This document shows positions 39,453-51,435 of a stretch of 64,000 nucleotides of DNA, one piece after another. The notes beneath the pieces are model-generated. The model did no database searches. It was not told where the DNA came from and saw nothing but the letters and a program-made list of their open reading frames with translations. This DNA comes from Ecdyonurus torrentis (lineage: Eukaryota > Arthropoda > Insecta > Ephemeroptera > Heptageniidae): positions 11,391,624-11,455,623 of the forward strand of contig OX439132.1 in NCBI GenBank assembly GCA_949318235.1, given 5' to 3'. Position numbers and translations under genes: made by a program. Numbering within the stretch: the stretch's first letter is position 1; the number at the start of each line of letters is the position of its first letter.

Positions 39453-40116
39453 AATTTAGATAGAGAAATCAATTAAAATAAAACAATGAAGAAATTTCCT
39501 ATGAAAATAAAAAAAATAGTAGCAACAAGTTAAAGAGAGGAAAGAAAAAAAATTCAATTTCTTTGTTCCTCTTGGTATTTAAAACCTGTGGAGTATAAAG
39601 CAATTTTTATTTACTTCCATTCTTACTGAATTTGTGCAGTGGCTCTTACTTTGAAGAAAAGCTAATTTCCCAGCGGACAAGTGGACGAATCCCTTACAAC
39701 AAGAAAAAAGAATGGAGGAGTGGGGCAAGGGGTTTCAATCTCTGATAAAATCTTTCAATCTTTCTCAGTTACGTACTCGTAAACCAAAAAAGTTTGATTT
39801 AAAAAAAAAAATAATAATAATAAATAATAAAAAAACGTAATCATAAAACTAAAGTAAGCTTTAGTTTATACTTACGTACAAAATAATAATTATGATAGCA
39901 ATTCATTGAATTGTATTTGTTTGTTGGGAAATTTAGCAAGGTGAAATTTTGTCTCATCAAAAGTTTTATTTAGCAAAGTTAAATCAGTTTTAAATATTCA
40001 ATTTAATACTTTTTTCACAAAACTATAAAGGCTTTTATAGGCTAAAACAATAACAAACAATAAAGTTAATTGGAAAAAATAGAAATTACATTCTTTGTAA
40101 TAACTTGGTATCAATT

Positions 40117-40136
40117 TTTTTTTTTTTTTTTTTTTT
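40117..40136. repeat. Poly-T tract
   Basis: About 20 T on the sense strand. Confidence 0.9.
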
Positions 40137-40465
40137 AGAATTAAAGTCACTTACATGATTACTACGTATGCATATTTTGTTACGATAATTATCACAATTT
40201 TTTTTTTTAGTCAATCAATAAAAAAAGGCAGTAAATGACGATTTTTTTTCATTACGCACTGAATGTAATACTAAAATAATTTTATTATATAAACCTATCA
40301 GCAATAAATTTTAATTGTTGTTACATTGAATGTAAATCAAAGTTTTTAATGTAAAAATTTAAATAGTTTTTTTTTCTTTTTACAATTTATTTTGACGTTG
40401 CATTGCGACACGATGTTATAAAATGTTGATTACATTTTCCTCCCCAACACCTGGTTTGTGGAGGT

Positions 40466-40466
<1 letters not shown>

Positions 40467-40531
<65 letters not shown>
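40467..40531. repeat. (AG)n microsatellite
   Basis: About 32 units. Confidence 0.96.
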
Positions 40532-40535
<4 letters not shown>

Positions 40536-41423
40536 TTAGGGGGTGAGGTGGACTAGTAGTGGTGTTTTGATTTGATTTGGTTTTACAGTTAGAGTGCTCT
40601 GTGTGTATGTTAGTGCTTCTGCTATGGGTATAACATAGTATCTAGTGAGAGAGAGATAGGATTGGATATAGGAATAATACATGAAGAGAGGCATGCAACA
40701 GAAGGTATTGCAATGAATATTGCATTGATCACCAGATAAACCTTCTACCCTCAGACATACATACAACAAGGGGGGAAAGAGAAAAAGAAATAAAAACACA
40801 TAGAAAAAAAAAACAACAAAACAAAAAAAAAAATCAACCACAGAAAAAGACAGAATGAAATTTTCTCTTAAAAGAAAAATACCCGATACAATTCAAGTGT
40901 ACCATACTGTATAATATACTTATATTTTAAACTATAAAATAACGAATTCCTTGTAAATATCACGTAACTTTAAGGCTTATTGCGATTCATTTTTTTAAAC
41001 AAAAAAATAAAAATAGATAGTTTAAAAATCTAAAATGACTAGTACAAAATATATTATTTTACATGTGTGTGTGTTGTATACATACATAGACTATTTTATC
41101 CGTATGTGTGTGTAATGTGTATGTATAGTCCCTCTTCATAAATTATTCTTTTTAAAAACCTCTGCACATCATGTTTATATATGTGTATAGGTCATTGCTT
41201 AAAAAGCCTTTTCAGTATTCTATTCGTTTTCAGTGTGTTTTTGAAGTAAAACGTAAAGCAAGTCATGCATTTTGAAATTTGTTTGTATATTATTACATAT
41301 TACACGATATCTTTTACATTTTATGTTTCATAAATAATCCAGGAAAATATTAATCATAAATTTAATATAAAAGGCATAAAATATAAAGTCGTATAATATA
41401 TTATGAGAAATATGGATATTATA

Positions 41424-41547
<124 letters not shown>

Positions 41548-41784
41548 TCACACACATTCAATATCTAACCAAACAAAATAACCCCCCAGTTCTGTTAATG
41601 AATATTTTAGATTTGATTTTTTATGTACTACAAAACGTTAGTCTTTTAAGAAGAAACAAATAAACGTTCTTCTATCAAAATAAAATTTTAAATCATCAAA
41701 ATTTAATTCATATTAAAAGCAAGTTTTTTTTTAACAAATAAAAAAATTTCACTGTATTTTAATCTTTATTATATTCATATCACT

Positions 41785-41810
41785 GCTCTCTCTCTCTCTC
41801 TCTCTCTCTC
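41785..41810. repeat. (CT)n tract
   Basis: About 13 CT units, 390 nt before the microexon on the sense strand. It could bind polypyrimidine-binding proteins; this is inference only. Confidence 0.9.
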
Positions 41811-42175
41811 AATTTAATTACTTTTGATACAATTACAAAAGAGTACAGTTAAAAAAAAAGTATTTTTACAATTATAATTCATTTGTTAATCTTGTTTAAA
41901 TATTTGAAGAGTTACTAACTGTATATAAAACAAAGTCTCCGCTTGTTTTATAGCGTACTAAGTTGTGTATAATTGTCTGTACGTGCTTGCGCATTTCAAA
42001 TCACACTCTCGCATATACACATTGGTTACAAAAACTTTTTTTTTACTTCTCTTTTTTTCTCTTTTAGCTACTATTTTCCAAATGAATCCTTAAAATACAT
42101 AAATCTTTTTTGTAAAAGACTTTTATTGCACAACAAAAATATGATGTATTGTATGTATATATTGCAACTAACCAT

Positions 42176-42200
42176 TTATTTTTTTCTTTTTTTGTTTCAG
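42176..42200 (+). promoter_or_regulatory. 3' splice site of the microexon
   Basis: A long pyrimidine tract, ATTTATTTTTTTCTTTTTTT, runs into GTTTCAG ending at 42200. Strong tracts like this commonly compensate for very short exons. Confidence 0.78.
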
Positions 42201-42218
42201 GGATTATTACTATGATAG
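42201..42218 (+). CDS. 18-nt microexon of RALY/hnRNP C-like protein
   Basis: The exon GGATTATTACTATGATAG lies between TTTGTTTCAG and GTGAGTACAG. Joined to the 79-nt exon it completes TG+G (Trp) and then encodes DYYYD, leaving AG for an Arg or Ser codon. In human hnRNP C the corresponding region downstream of the RRM contains RDYYDRM, and in RALY DYDYYRDD, so the aromatic-acidic motif supports homology. Both flanking introns are phase 2 and 18 is a multiple of three, so the exon could be skipped without losing frame, as many regulated microexons can. It is alone inside more than 36 kb of intron. The next coding exon was not found before 64000. Of the other two frames, one has two stops and one reads IITMI with no family resemblance. 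Confidence 0.72.
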
Positions 42219-42974
42219 GTGAGTACAGAAAAGAAAATAATGTTTTCAGATTTATATACCTTTTTTTATTATTATTATTATTTTTTTTTTTTTTAGATAT
42301 TTGTCATTAGATTTATTTTTTGTAGATTAAAATTGCTTTTTGTAGTAGTTTTTTTTAATTAGTTTGTAATGTTTGTTTACATTACGATTATATATCATAT
42401 AAGTCTTGGTCACAATGTTTTCAATGTGAAAATAAAAAATTGATTGCATACGCAATCTCTATAAATACTTATAATAAATTTATGCAATCAATTTCATTAT
42501 ATAAGGCAAATAAGGCTTATTATTAAAATGTAGCAAAATTTGCAACGTATAAAAATTATTATTTTTACTTTTATGATATTTTAATTTTTCGATAAAAATC
42601 TGACTGACCAATAATTATAAAAAATTCAAAACATAACATTAAATTTGTAAAAAGTAAGGTTGCAGAAGGGATACTAGGTTAAAAGTCAAATCTTCCCCTT
42701 CTTATTCAGAGTTGATTTAATTGTCTATTCATACTTTTAATTTGAGTTAAAAAAAATATAACAAGTTTTAAAATTTTAACTCGTACATAGTTGTTTCTTT
42801 CAAAATAATAATAAGCAAGAATAATAATAAGTTTGTGTTAAAAAAAAGTAGAAGTAGTATTTTTATTATTATTACATTAAAGACACGCAAAATATTATAG
42901 TGTGTTGTTTTCAGAGTTATATGCAGGTTCCATATTCCTTTCGTTGGATTCTTATGTTGATAAAAACATACGCT

Positions 42975-42976
<2 letters not shown>

Positions 42977-43013
<37 letters not shown>
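42977..43013. repeat. Poly-T tract (37 nt)
   Basis: Sense-strand T37, 760 nt downstream of the microexon. A second T33 run is at 43400-43432. Confidence 0.94.
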
Positions 43014-43014
<1 letters not shown>

Positions 43015-43397
43015 GAATTGAAAATAACATTTCATGACACATCTACATTATTTATGAGTACTTTTTCCTTGTTACAAATAGAATAATTCATTTAGTATAT
43101 ACTTTTAATTTATGCACATGCAATAATACTATAGTACGTTTGTATACGTGTATTTTTTATTCCTCAATTACATACCCTGAGGTATATAATATATTTTATA
43201 GACGAGAAAAATAGATTACAGTGAATGTAAAATAAGCTATATAATATGTATAGTAAAAGAGTTATATTACATTATGTTTTATAAAGAACTATCTGTATAT
43301 AAGTTAACTTTTAAAAACTGGAAAACAATAATTGTGCATAGCAGAGATAAAATATTTGTTTACAATAATATTTAAAACTCTGCATTGATTTTCGTTG

Positions 43398-43399
<2 letters not shown>

Positions 43400-43432
<33 letters not shown>
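43400..43432. repeat. Poly-T tract (33 nt)
   Basis: Sense-strand T run. Poly-A runs follow at about 43605-43625 and 43960-43979. Confidence 0.93.
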
Positions 43433-43436
<4 letters not shown>

Positions 43437-44739
43437 ATTCTACTTTCTAGCCGCGTATACTAGAAATTTACGTTAGGATATAAAATTGGGGATAACATTT
43501 TAGATACTTTAGAGCAGCCTTAAAAAAACAAAAAACACCTGCACCCTTGTTGCATAAATAAAACAAAAACAGAAATATTTGTTTCTTCTTTTAGAATATT
43601 TTAAGAAAAAAAAAAAAAAAAAAAAGGCTAAAACATATTGAAAACTTGTACTTCTTCAATATTTAAACAATTAACTAGCTTAAAATTGTAGATACTTTTT
43701 TCCATGAATATAAAAAGACCCATGTAAATTTAAAGTTAAAAAAAATCTATAAAATGTTAAGAAAATTGGCAGAACGTTGACAGAATAGATTAACATTAGT
43801 TTAATTAAAATCTTAAGAAAAAGAGAACGTATATATAGAAGGGGAGGGCAGATGAAGGGAAGGATAATTAAAAGTTTGACTTAATAGCATGAAATGTTTA
43901 GATAAGAAAGTTTTGGAAGTCAAAATGTCAAAAAGTATAAATAGATATGAAAGAGACTAAAAAAAAAAAAAAAAAAAAAGTTTAAGTCTTTGGTCATCGA
44001 TATAATATTTTCAAGAATGATCAATACAAATATGTCTACTAAGAATCATATTTTGAAATATGATGCGTTCTGTAAACCACAGTCAAAACAACATCAATTT
44101 TGTATCAACTTAAAATAATAATAAAAATGATTTATAATATTTGTCAACTAAACTGAAATACAATAACAATTTTTTATCTTATAAATTTTCACAATCATTT
44201 GATTTATAAAACAAATTAGCTAAAAATGCTTTCTATTCAATATAGTAATCTAAGTTAATGATATTATATGGCATAATAGCTTCACGTAATTAAATTATTG
44301 AGCTCAAAAAACTATAATAGATGGACGTTATTTTAAAATCGATGAAATAAATGCAAAATTAATATTGCAAAACGTATAATTAGCTTTGTGTACAATAATT
44401 GTTATTTGCAGTTAAAAAAAATATGTACTTTTTTCTACAATTATTAAAAATTTATTATTATATATTGTTGCATATTTCAATGTATAAAAATTGTTATAAA
44501 ATGACAAGAATTATAGTTGTAATTTTGCATTAATTTTCATTGAAGGATCTTTTATTACATAATAGTGTACGTATAAAATTCATTAATATTTGAAATAGTT
44601 CTTTTTTTTTATTACTTCACTGGATATTTGTTCTGGTTACTTATTGAGATGACACTACTATAGATTGACGTAAGGATAAGCTAGACAGTTTTTGTTTTAC
44701 CCTCATGACTCATGACGTTTAGGACTGACTTATCCCTTA

Positions 44740-45077
44740 AAGGAATAGACCAGAGAAAAACATAAAAATTTATATCACAAAACACTTGATGAGATTTACA
44801 TAAATAACATTACTTTTTCTCAAAAACCAACAGTAGCCCCGTAGCAGTGATCAGAAAATTCGATTTATGCAACCCGCACAACATTTTCAAACTAATTTTT
44901 ACATGTTTCTGACGTCATAAACATGAATTTTTCACGCAAATTGCATACTTTACAGTTTTTTCACGCTCTCTCGTGGGGCTACATTAACATTCTGGTAAAA
45001 ATTGTCATCAGTTTTGAAGATCCCATTTCATGTTTGTTCATTTAAAAGCACATGTTGTTTTATGTGGTCTATGGCTT
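44740..45077 (+). mobile_element. Palindrome-ended MITE, ATAGACC family, copy 2 (uninterrupted)
   Basis: The ends are AAGGAATAGACCAGA and, in reverse, AAGCCATAGACCACA, flanked by TA (44738-44739 and 45078-45079). It is 338 bp with no ORF. It shares the whole body with 38712-39350 and preserves the empty site of the MITE nested there. A TGACGTCA octamer sits at 44910-44917. Confidence 0.85.
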
Positions 45078-45530
45078 TAATATGTATGGGATGTTCAGAA
45101 GAGAAATAAACAAGAGGAAAGGTGTTCAAAGGGGTACTGTTCCGGTATTCACCTGGAATAACAAAGGATAACCACAGAAAACTTTCATCTTAAACAGCTA
45201 AAGAAAGATGCTCAAATTTAATATCAATTTAACGTTAAGAAACTCCAAAGCTCTAAATCTCTCATCTCCCCGAATCGTGATTTGCCTAGTATTCAAAGAT
45301 AAATCACAGAAAGAGGCATATATCTGTTTCAAATATAAATAAATCATTGAATGATACTCTTTTATATAAAATTAGAAAGTATATAATAGAATTTAATTAC
45401 ATGATAAACTTTTATATATTTTTTATCTTTCTAACGTAAAATGATTCATAAGCAATTATTTTATTTATTGGAAATGACTCTTATGATGTTCTACTTTTTA
45501 ACTGCGTCGTATCACATTGCACGTTATATT

Positions 45531-45550
45531 GGTGAGTGAGTGAGTGAGCA
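45531..45550. repeat. (GAGT)n short tandem repeat
   Basis: GGTGAGTGAGTGAGTGAGC: four GAGT units. It contains GTGAGT words but is a tandem repeat, not a splice donor. Confidence 0.8.
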
Positions 45551-45653
45551 TGGGAGAGAAGGAGAGGGAGAGGCTGATTGATTGATGGACACTGTTTATT
45601 AAATGACACATGAAATTCCACCAAGTGAGGTGTGAACATAAAAAAGTGAGAGG

Positions 45654-45656
<3 letters not shown>

Positions 45657-45711
<55 letters not shown>
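45657..45711. repeat. (GA)n microsatellite
   Basis: About 27 GA units. Confidence 0.95.
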
Positions 45712-45712
<1 letters not shown>

Positions 45713-46264
45713 AAAAGTGAAAGATCGATACAAAGAGCACGTGGGGATGAGAAAGTTGGTTTCGTAAACTAAGCGCAGAATTTCATGTATCATTTTCAGT
45801 TTGACCAGCTATATAAAAACAGATCAATTCATAACAAATGTGAAGTAATTAGTAAAGCAATAATTATTAATTAATATTTATGAATGACGCAAGACGAAAT
45901 CTAACTTACGAGTAGACGACTTTAAAAAACTATGATAACTTCCGGTTCATTGTGCTGCAGAAGTGCGGATATTAACAAAATTATACAGTCGAGAACTCAT
46001 AAAATAACTTTCTTACTCATCAATGTTATATAAGTATTGCTAGAAACAAAAAATCTATAAACCCTGTAAATTCTAACAAAGAAAAAGAGTACCAAATAAA
46101 ATGAGTACTTTATAAAATGTATATAATTCCATGTTGAAAACATTACCAAAGTATCATATTTTACGTGTTTTTTTTTATAAAATTTGAAACTTTTTCATTC
46201 AATAAACATGAACTAAATTTTTTGCACAAAACGAAAATGTATGAAGAATAATAATAATGAGAAC

Positions 46265-46266
<2 letters not shown>

Positions 46267-46304
<38 letters not shown>
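46267..46304. repeat. Poly-A tract (38 nt)
   Basis: Uninterrupted A run with no recognisable retroposed body. Confidence 0.94.
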
Positions 46305-46308
<4 letters not shown>

Positions 46309-46509
46309 GAGAGACACGTATAGGGAATGGGATTAAACCTCTCTCACAGTTTTCGTTTGTTCTGATGAGTTTTATGTATTATATGTCACTACGTTTTTAC
46401 TTTAGTATAAATATAGTAGGGTTAGTTAATCCACGCCTCATAATTTTTAACATTGTTACTAAAATAAAAATGAATACTATATAAAGTAATGTTTGTGTGT
46501 GTGTGTACA

Positions 46510-46510
<1 letters not shown>

Positions 46511-46592
<82 letters not shown>
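46511..46592. repeat. (TA)n microsatellite
   Basis: About 41 TA units, preceded by GTGTGTGTGTAC. A shorter TA run is at 46839-46862. Confidence 0.95.
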
Positions 46593-46596
<4 letters not shown>

Positions 46597-47825
46597 CGTA
46601 AGTTTACAAAATTATCAACATGACACCTTTATGAAAAACATTGGAAGAGAGAGAGATGAAGAATTAAATTAAAATTCACATTTTTTTCCTATATACACAT
46701 ACCCTAAAACATGTTCGTACTTTCGTTTTTTTGTTTGAAAAAAAGTTGATAAAAAATTGTAACGCCAGTGTGTTGTCTCGTTAGCAGCATCAAAGGCTAG
46801 CTTAATCAAAAGGAATAATACGTCAAATTAAAAAAAATGTATATATATATATATATATATATACCTCGTGTACAAAAGGTATAAAAGAAATAGAAAATTT
46901 TGCAATTAAATAATACTAATAATGTAAAATTAAAAAACAACAACATATATATTGCGCTATGATTATATTTATTATAATACTATAGTATGTAATTATGTAG
47001 CTATATTTGTGTTTTATTTACTACTGTAAAAATAAAAATGAACCTTTGTTTAGTATGTGAAATTACATTAAGTATTTGTTGGTAAAAATAATTAATTTTT
47101 GAGCCGATCATTATAAAATTAGTGAGTATGTATAACATTTATAGCTGTACAAAGATTCTCTTTGAATTCAGAATTTTAGGTTGGAAACTAATAGTTTTTT
47201 TGTTTTTTATTATTGTTTTTTTGTTGTTTTTTTTTTTTTTGGACGAGATAAATGCCCACAAAATTAATTACTTTAGTTCTAATGTAATAATAACAGTAGA
47301 CGGTTTGTAATATATATAAATGCCATGAGAATTTTATTTTTAAGCCAAAAATCAATTTCTAAAAAGAATGAGTTTTTTTTTTAACGTAGAGTGACTGACT
47401 TCTAGTCAAATGAGGAACTTTTATTTTCACAGTAATTCTTCCTAAGTTATTTAAAAATCCAGAACAAATACTTTAATTTTCAAATAAAAATTATTGAATT
47501 AATAAATATTGTTTTGTTACGTAAAAAGTTTTATTAATATTTTTAATCTAAAAAACGTTTGTATTTTGACTTAGAAGTTGGCACTAAAATTTGAGTTATC
47601 TAATTTACATGTTATCTTTTAAGTAAATTAACTTAAATATTTGAGCGTGTTTGCATGTATTTGATATAAGTTAACTTTTAAGTAATATTTCATCGATACT
47701 TTGTGTTACTTTGTGTTTGACTTTTCAGTTTGCGAGATATCAACCGGTCACCTACTCCCTAAAGATAAATATCATACAAAATAAGTTTCAAAATAATGAA
47801 AATAGTTTGTCTTGCAAGGTTATTA

Positions 47826-48209
47826 AAGCCCTTGACAACTTACTTTTTTGTCATTTAGAATACTAGATTGATAATTACCATACCTTATTATCCATGAATT
47901 AGACACCACCACGTTGATTTTGTATTTATTTTCAATTTGACGGTTATTTCACGCATCTGACGTCACAATGTACCACCGCCAATCACAGTCACCGCTCTGG
48001 TCACGTGATAATTTTAAGCCCCTTTCTCAAGTTTTTTGCACGCCATCACGGCCCCATCGGTATACATTGTGATGTCAGATGCGTGAAATAACAGTCAAAA
48101 TGAAAATAAATGCAAAAGCAACGTGGTGGTGTCTAATTCATGACTAATAAGGTATGATAATTATCAATCTAGTATTCTAAATGATAAAAAAGTAAGTTGA
48201 CAAGGGCTT
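47826..48209. mobile_element. Palindromic MITE, AAGCCCTTGACAAC family
   Basis: This 384-bp element is flanked by TA (47824-47825 and 48210-48211). The ends read AAGCCCTTGACAACTTACTT and, in reverse, AAGCCCTTGTCAACTTACTT. The arms pair through CATTTAGAATACTAGATTGA, CACCACGTTG and ATTTCACGCATCTGACGTCA blocks. The centre (about 47970-48055) is a GC-richer loop with CACCGCTCTGGTCACGTGA and does not pair. No ORF. Single copy in the window. Confidence 0.87.
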
Positions 48210-48395
48210 TAAGATTTGTTGATATTTCTAATTTGGCTGGTTGTGAGAAAATGACATTTTTTTAAAGATGGATTTTGCAGATTGCCTATTGATTCCTTAA
48301 ATAAATAAATTTTAATATATACGATCAAATACTTACGTTAATAATAAAAGCAATCAATTACAACAAAAACTTTGCATTATTATGTCCCCTCATTT

Positions 48396-48398
<3 letters not shown>

Positions 48399-48487
<89 letters not shown>
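48399..48487. repeat. (AG)n microsatellite
   Basis: About 44 AG units. Confidence 0.96.
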
Positions 48488-48488
<1 letters not shown>

Positions 48489-48631
48489 GGGGTTGATAAA
48501 TTTCTTAATATAGAAGAGAAGCTAAAAATTCAAAGCTTCAATATTGGGTTGTGAGTTTTAATCCTGCTATACAGTTTTTGATATCGATCGATTTCTCGAC
48601 ATTTGTCATCTTCCTACCTGTTGCTAGCTAA

Positions 48632-48712
48632 CACACACACACACACACATACACATACACATATTCCACCAAACCTGAAACCAAGCAGCAGGCAAGCAAG
48701 CAAGCAAGCAAG
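48632..48712. repeat. (CA)n and (CAAG)n short tandem repeats
   Basis: Nine CA units, a few CACATA units, then about five CAAG units (GCAAGCAAGCAAGCAAGCAA) near 48690-48710. Confidence 0.85.
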
Positions 48713-49437
48713 GCCTATTTCTCGACTACTGTAACCTACTCATATTATATAGCAAGCCGCGGGGCTTCCTAAAACCACACTGCAAAACATACAAACATTC
48801 ACCACACACCAACTTTTTGGCCCATAACCAAACTCAAATGAAAAACTTTTTATATCATTCCGAACTATTTTTTTATATAATAATATTATTATTATTTACT
48901 TTGTGATATTAAAGTTATTAAATTAAAAATAATAACAAGGCAAACTTTTGTTGCTACATTTTATTTACATTTGGATATTTGTGATATAAGATTGAAGTCA
49001 ATGTCGTTTTTCTATAAGCATTATAAGTTTATAAGTTATTTTGCCTATTAATAGATCTATTATTTTCATCATATTAAATTGTTTGTTACAATCAATAATA
49101 TTGAGATATTTTAAAAAGAAATCATGATACTTAAAAAAAAAATAATAATAACAACATATATCTGAAATATTGCTAACAAACAGGGAGTTTCTCAAAGCCA
49201 ATATTTCTCAAAATCTACACTTATTATTATTATACTGTAATCGTAATGTTTTACTCTGTTGCTTTCACTCAATTATCATAATTCTTTCTGCAAACTACAC
49301 GCAAATATTGAGTCAGCTTCGATCAGCTGATCACGACGTCACTACCTGTTTACGACGTTTGTATATATGTATGGTTAATCATTTTATTTCTTCGTTTGGA
49401 CCTATAGACTTGATAAAAATGAACGAAAATTCACTTA

Positions 49438-49741
49438 AGCTCGTTCTGTAAAGTAAAGTGAATCTCAACAACAGTGATTGGCTGACCAACAAAATACGAC
49501 ACATTCATTGGTTGATCTTGTTTCTTGAGCCAACAAAATTGAGTCGCATGAAGAGCATGGAACTTTTTTTTTGTGGAGTTTCTTTCATTCTTATCAAGTT
49601 CAAAGTTCTAAACGAAGAAATAACAATGATCGACCATATGTATAAACGTAGTAAACAGGTAACGACGTCATAATCAGCTGTTATAACAAAGGAACATTTT
49701 CGAAGCCGGTTCAATTTTTGTGTGTAGTTTACTGAACGAGC
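49438..49741 (-). mobile_element. MITE, AGCTCGTTCTGTAAA family, inner copy A
   Basis: It begins AGCTCGTTCTGTAAAGTAAA and ends GTTTACTGAACGAGC, giving short terminal inverted repeats. Its body is the inverse of copy B (49747-50053), from which only a 5-bp TTATT spacer separates it. Shared blocks include GTGATTGGCTGACCAACAAAA and AAAGGAACATTTTCGAAGCC. It contains no credible ORF; predicted small proteins on both strands are translations of the repeat. Confidence 0.75.
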
Positions 49742-49746
49742 TTATT

Positions 49747-50053
49747 GCTCGTTCTATAAACTCCACACAAATATTGAGCCAGCTTCGAAAATGTTCCTTT
49801 GTTAAAAACAGCTGGTTATGACGTCGTTACCTGTTTACTACGTTTATACATAATAATATGTTCGATCATTGTAATTTCTTCTTTTAGAACTTTGAACTTG
49901 ATAAGAATGAAAGAAACTTCCCAAAAAAAGTTGCAGTCTCAATATGCGACTCACTTTTATCGACTGAAAAAAAAATCTACCAATGAATGTGTCTTATTTT
50001 GTTGGTCAGCCAATCACTGTTATTGAGATTCACTTTACTTTACAGAACGAGCT
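49747..50053 (+). mobile_element. MITE, AGCTCGTTCTGTAAA family, inner copy B
   Basis: It starts GCTCGTTCTATAAACTCCAC and ends CTTTACTTTACAGAACGAGCT. It is the inverted partner of copy A, and together they form a palindrome of about 300-bp arms centred on 49744. B and A are more alike than either is to the outer copy, so the pair is younger. Clear target duplications could not be fixed. Confidence 0.75.
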
Positions 50054-50422
50054 ATAGAAAAATATCCATGCTCAACAGCGACTCATTTTTATCAACTCAA
50101 AAAACAAGATCAACGAATGAATGTGTCTATTTTTGGGGGGGCAGCCATAATCATTGTTAAGGAATCTCACTATACTTTAAAGAACAAACTAATGTAAATA
50201 TTATCAGTATAAAAGTCTCCATATAAAATAAATTATATGCGTACAAAAATGTGGTATGTTATCAGTATAAATTTGAAGTTAGTACTTATGATTATGAAAT
50301 TTAATCTTCATTATTTAATTACAAGTTGCAATGAATCAGGCTGTAAAAACATGGTATTTCCGTAATACGTAAGTAGTTCAAATATTTTTAGTGTTTTATT
50401 TGAGATTCAACTTACAAGATTA

Positions 50423-50466
50423 AAGCCATAGACCACATAAAATAACATGTGATTTTTAATGAAGTA
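50423..50466 (+). mobile_element. Solo end of an ATAGACC-family MITE
   Basis: TA-AAGCCATAGACCACATAAA and TAACATGTG match the reversed right end of 44740-45077, but the rest of the element is missing. It lies just outside the next MITE. Confidence 0.7.
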
Positions 50467-50483
50467 TTATTTTGAATAACTAT

Positions 50484-50952
50484 AGACTAACCAACGAACT
50501 AAAATATTTGTCATTTTGATTGACAATACCCTGAAAAAGTAATAGAGTAGAGGAGGCTAGACAAAATATAATGTATAATTAGGTGTATATCATCTCACTC
50601 AAGCAGGTAGTACCCTATTTGTTTGCGAGCCATGGTTTTTAACAATAAGTTAACCTTTGATACCTGTCACATTCAAAAAGTATAGTTTCGCGCGGTGTCA
50701 CTAGCCATCAATGCATAAAAATCAGATAAAGACTTATAATAATTAGAAAAATATGAAAATTAAAGACTAAATTTTTGCAAAAATGTATTATTATGATTGA
50801 AAGTTGAAAACATAATTCTTAAATTTGATCGTGAAATACAAATTTTGCAAACCAAGAAACAAATAGGAAGATGTGTTGCCTCTCTTTGTTTTGCAACCAT
50901 GGCATGTTAAAACTAAATTTTTGTACCTGCACTTTAGTTCGTTGGTCAGACT
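50484..50952. mobile_element. MITE with 8-bp target duplication, ACCAACGAACTAAA family
   Basis: The terminal inverted repeats are AGACTAACCAACGAACTAAA and, in reverse, AGTCTGACCAACGAACTAAA. ATAACTAT is duplicated exactly on both sides (50476-50483 and 50953-50960). An 8-bp duplication suggests the hAT or P superfamily. The 469-bp interior pairs partly (CTATTTGTTTGCGAGCCATGG against CCATGGTTGCAAAAC) and has no ORF. It lies 17 bp after the solo ATAGACC-family end. Confidence 0.85.
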
Positions 50953-51385
50953 ATAACTATCGTTAACAGGAACTTAATACTTGCTTTATACTTTTTTCAT
51001 ATTGTAAAAAGTAACGTTATTATTTATATGAATGCAAACAAACTGTCACTAAAATTTTATTTTTAATTAAAATGTTATTGTTTTTATATTTAATAAAATG
51101 CATTGAAACAAGAGTTAATTAAAAATAATTTTTGTTTTTTTTTTCTTCATTTTTAAATTAATATTATATTTATATGAAAAAAACGTTTATTTATATGGTA
51201 GGATACTGTGCCATAAAAAATTTACCTAAGGCGATTTTAATATTAACGAGCTTTTTCATTTCAAAAAAAAAAAAAGTTTTATATATAAATATTTTTTCTA
51301 ATTTTTATTATTAAAGATTTAAATAACAAGGACAATTGAAAACAACTCTCTCTTTATAATATCTTCGTCGTCTTCTTCTTCTTTC

Positions 51386-51386
<1 letters not shown>

Positions 51387-51434
<48 letters not shown>
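51387..51434. repeat. Poly-T tract (48 nt)
   Basis: The longest T run in the window, preceded by TCTTCTTCTTC. Confidence 0.95.

Positions 51435-51435
<1 letters not shown>

Larger units (their letters stand above)
49277..50190. mobile_element. Outer MITE split by an inverted pair of the same family
   Basis: The left piece (about 49277-49437) matches the first half of the inner 49747-50053 unit: CAAATATTGAGTCAGCTTCGA against CAAATATTGAGCCAGCTTCGA, then CTACCTGTTTACGACGTTTG. The right piece (about 50054-50190) matches its second half: AACGAATGAATGTGTCTATTT and GCAGCCATAATCATTGTTA. Together they form one older, more diverged element interrupted by 49438-50053. The boundaries of the old copy are approximate. 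Confidence 0.65.

Noticed and set aside
42914..42970. Acceptor TTGTTTTCAG|AGTTATATGCAG as the next RALY-like exon
   Set aside because: After the phase-2 AG the frame (RVICRFHIPF...) does not resemble the family and stops within about 20 codons without a donor.
49170..50026. Overlapping ORFs on both strands with similar peptides (DYDVVTCLLRLYI and relatives)
   Set aside because: The similarity comes from inverted copies of one MITE, not from a gene family.
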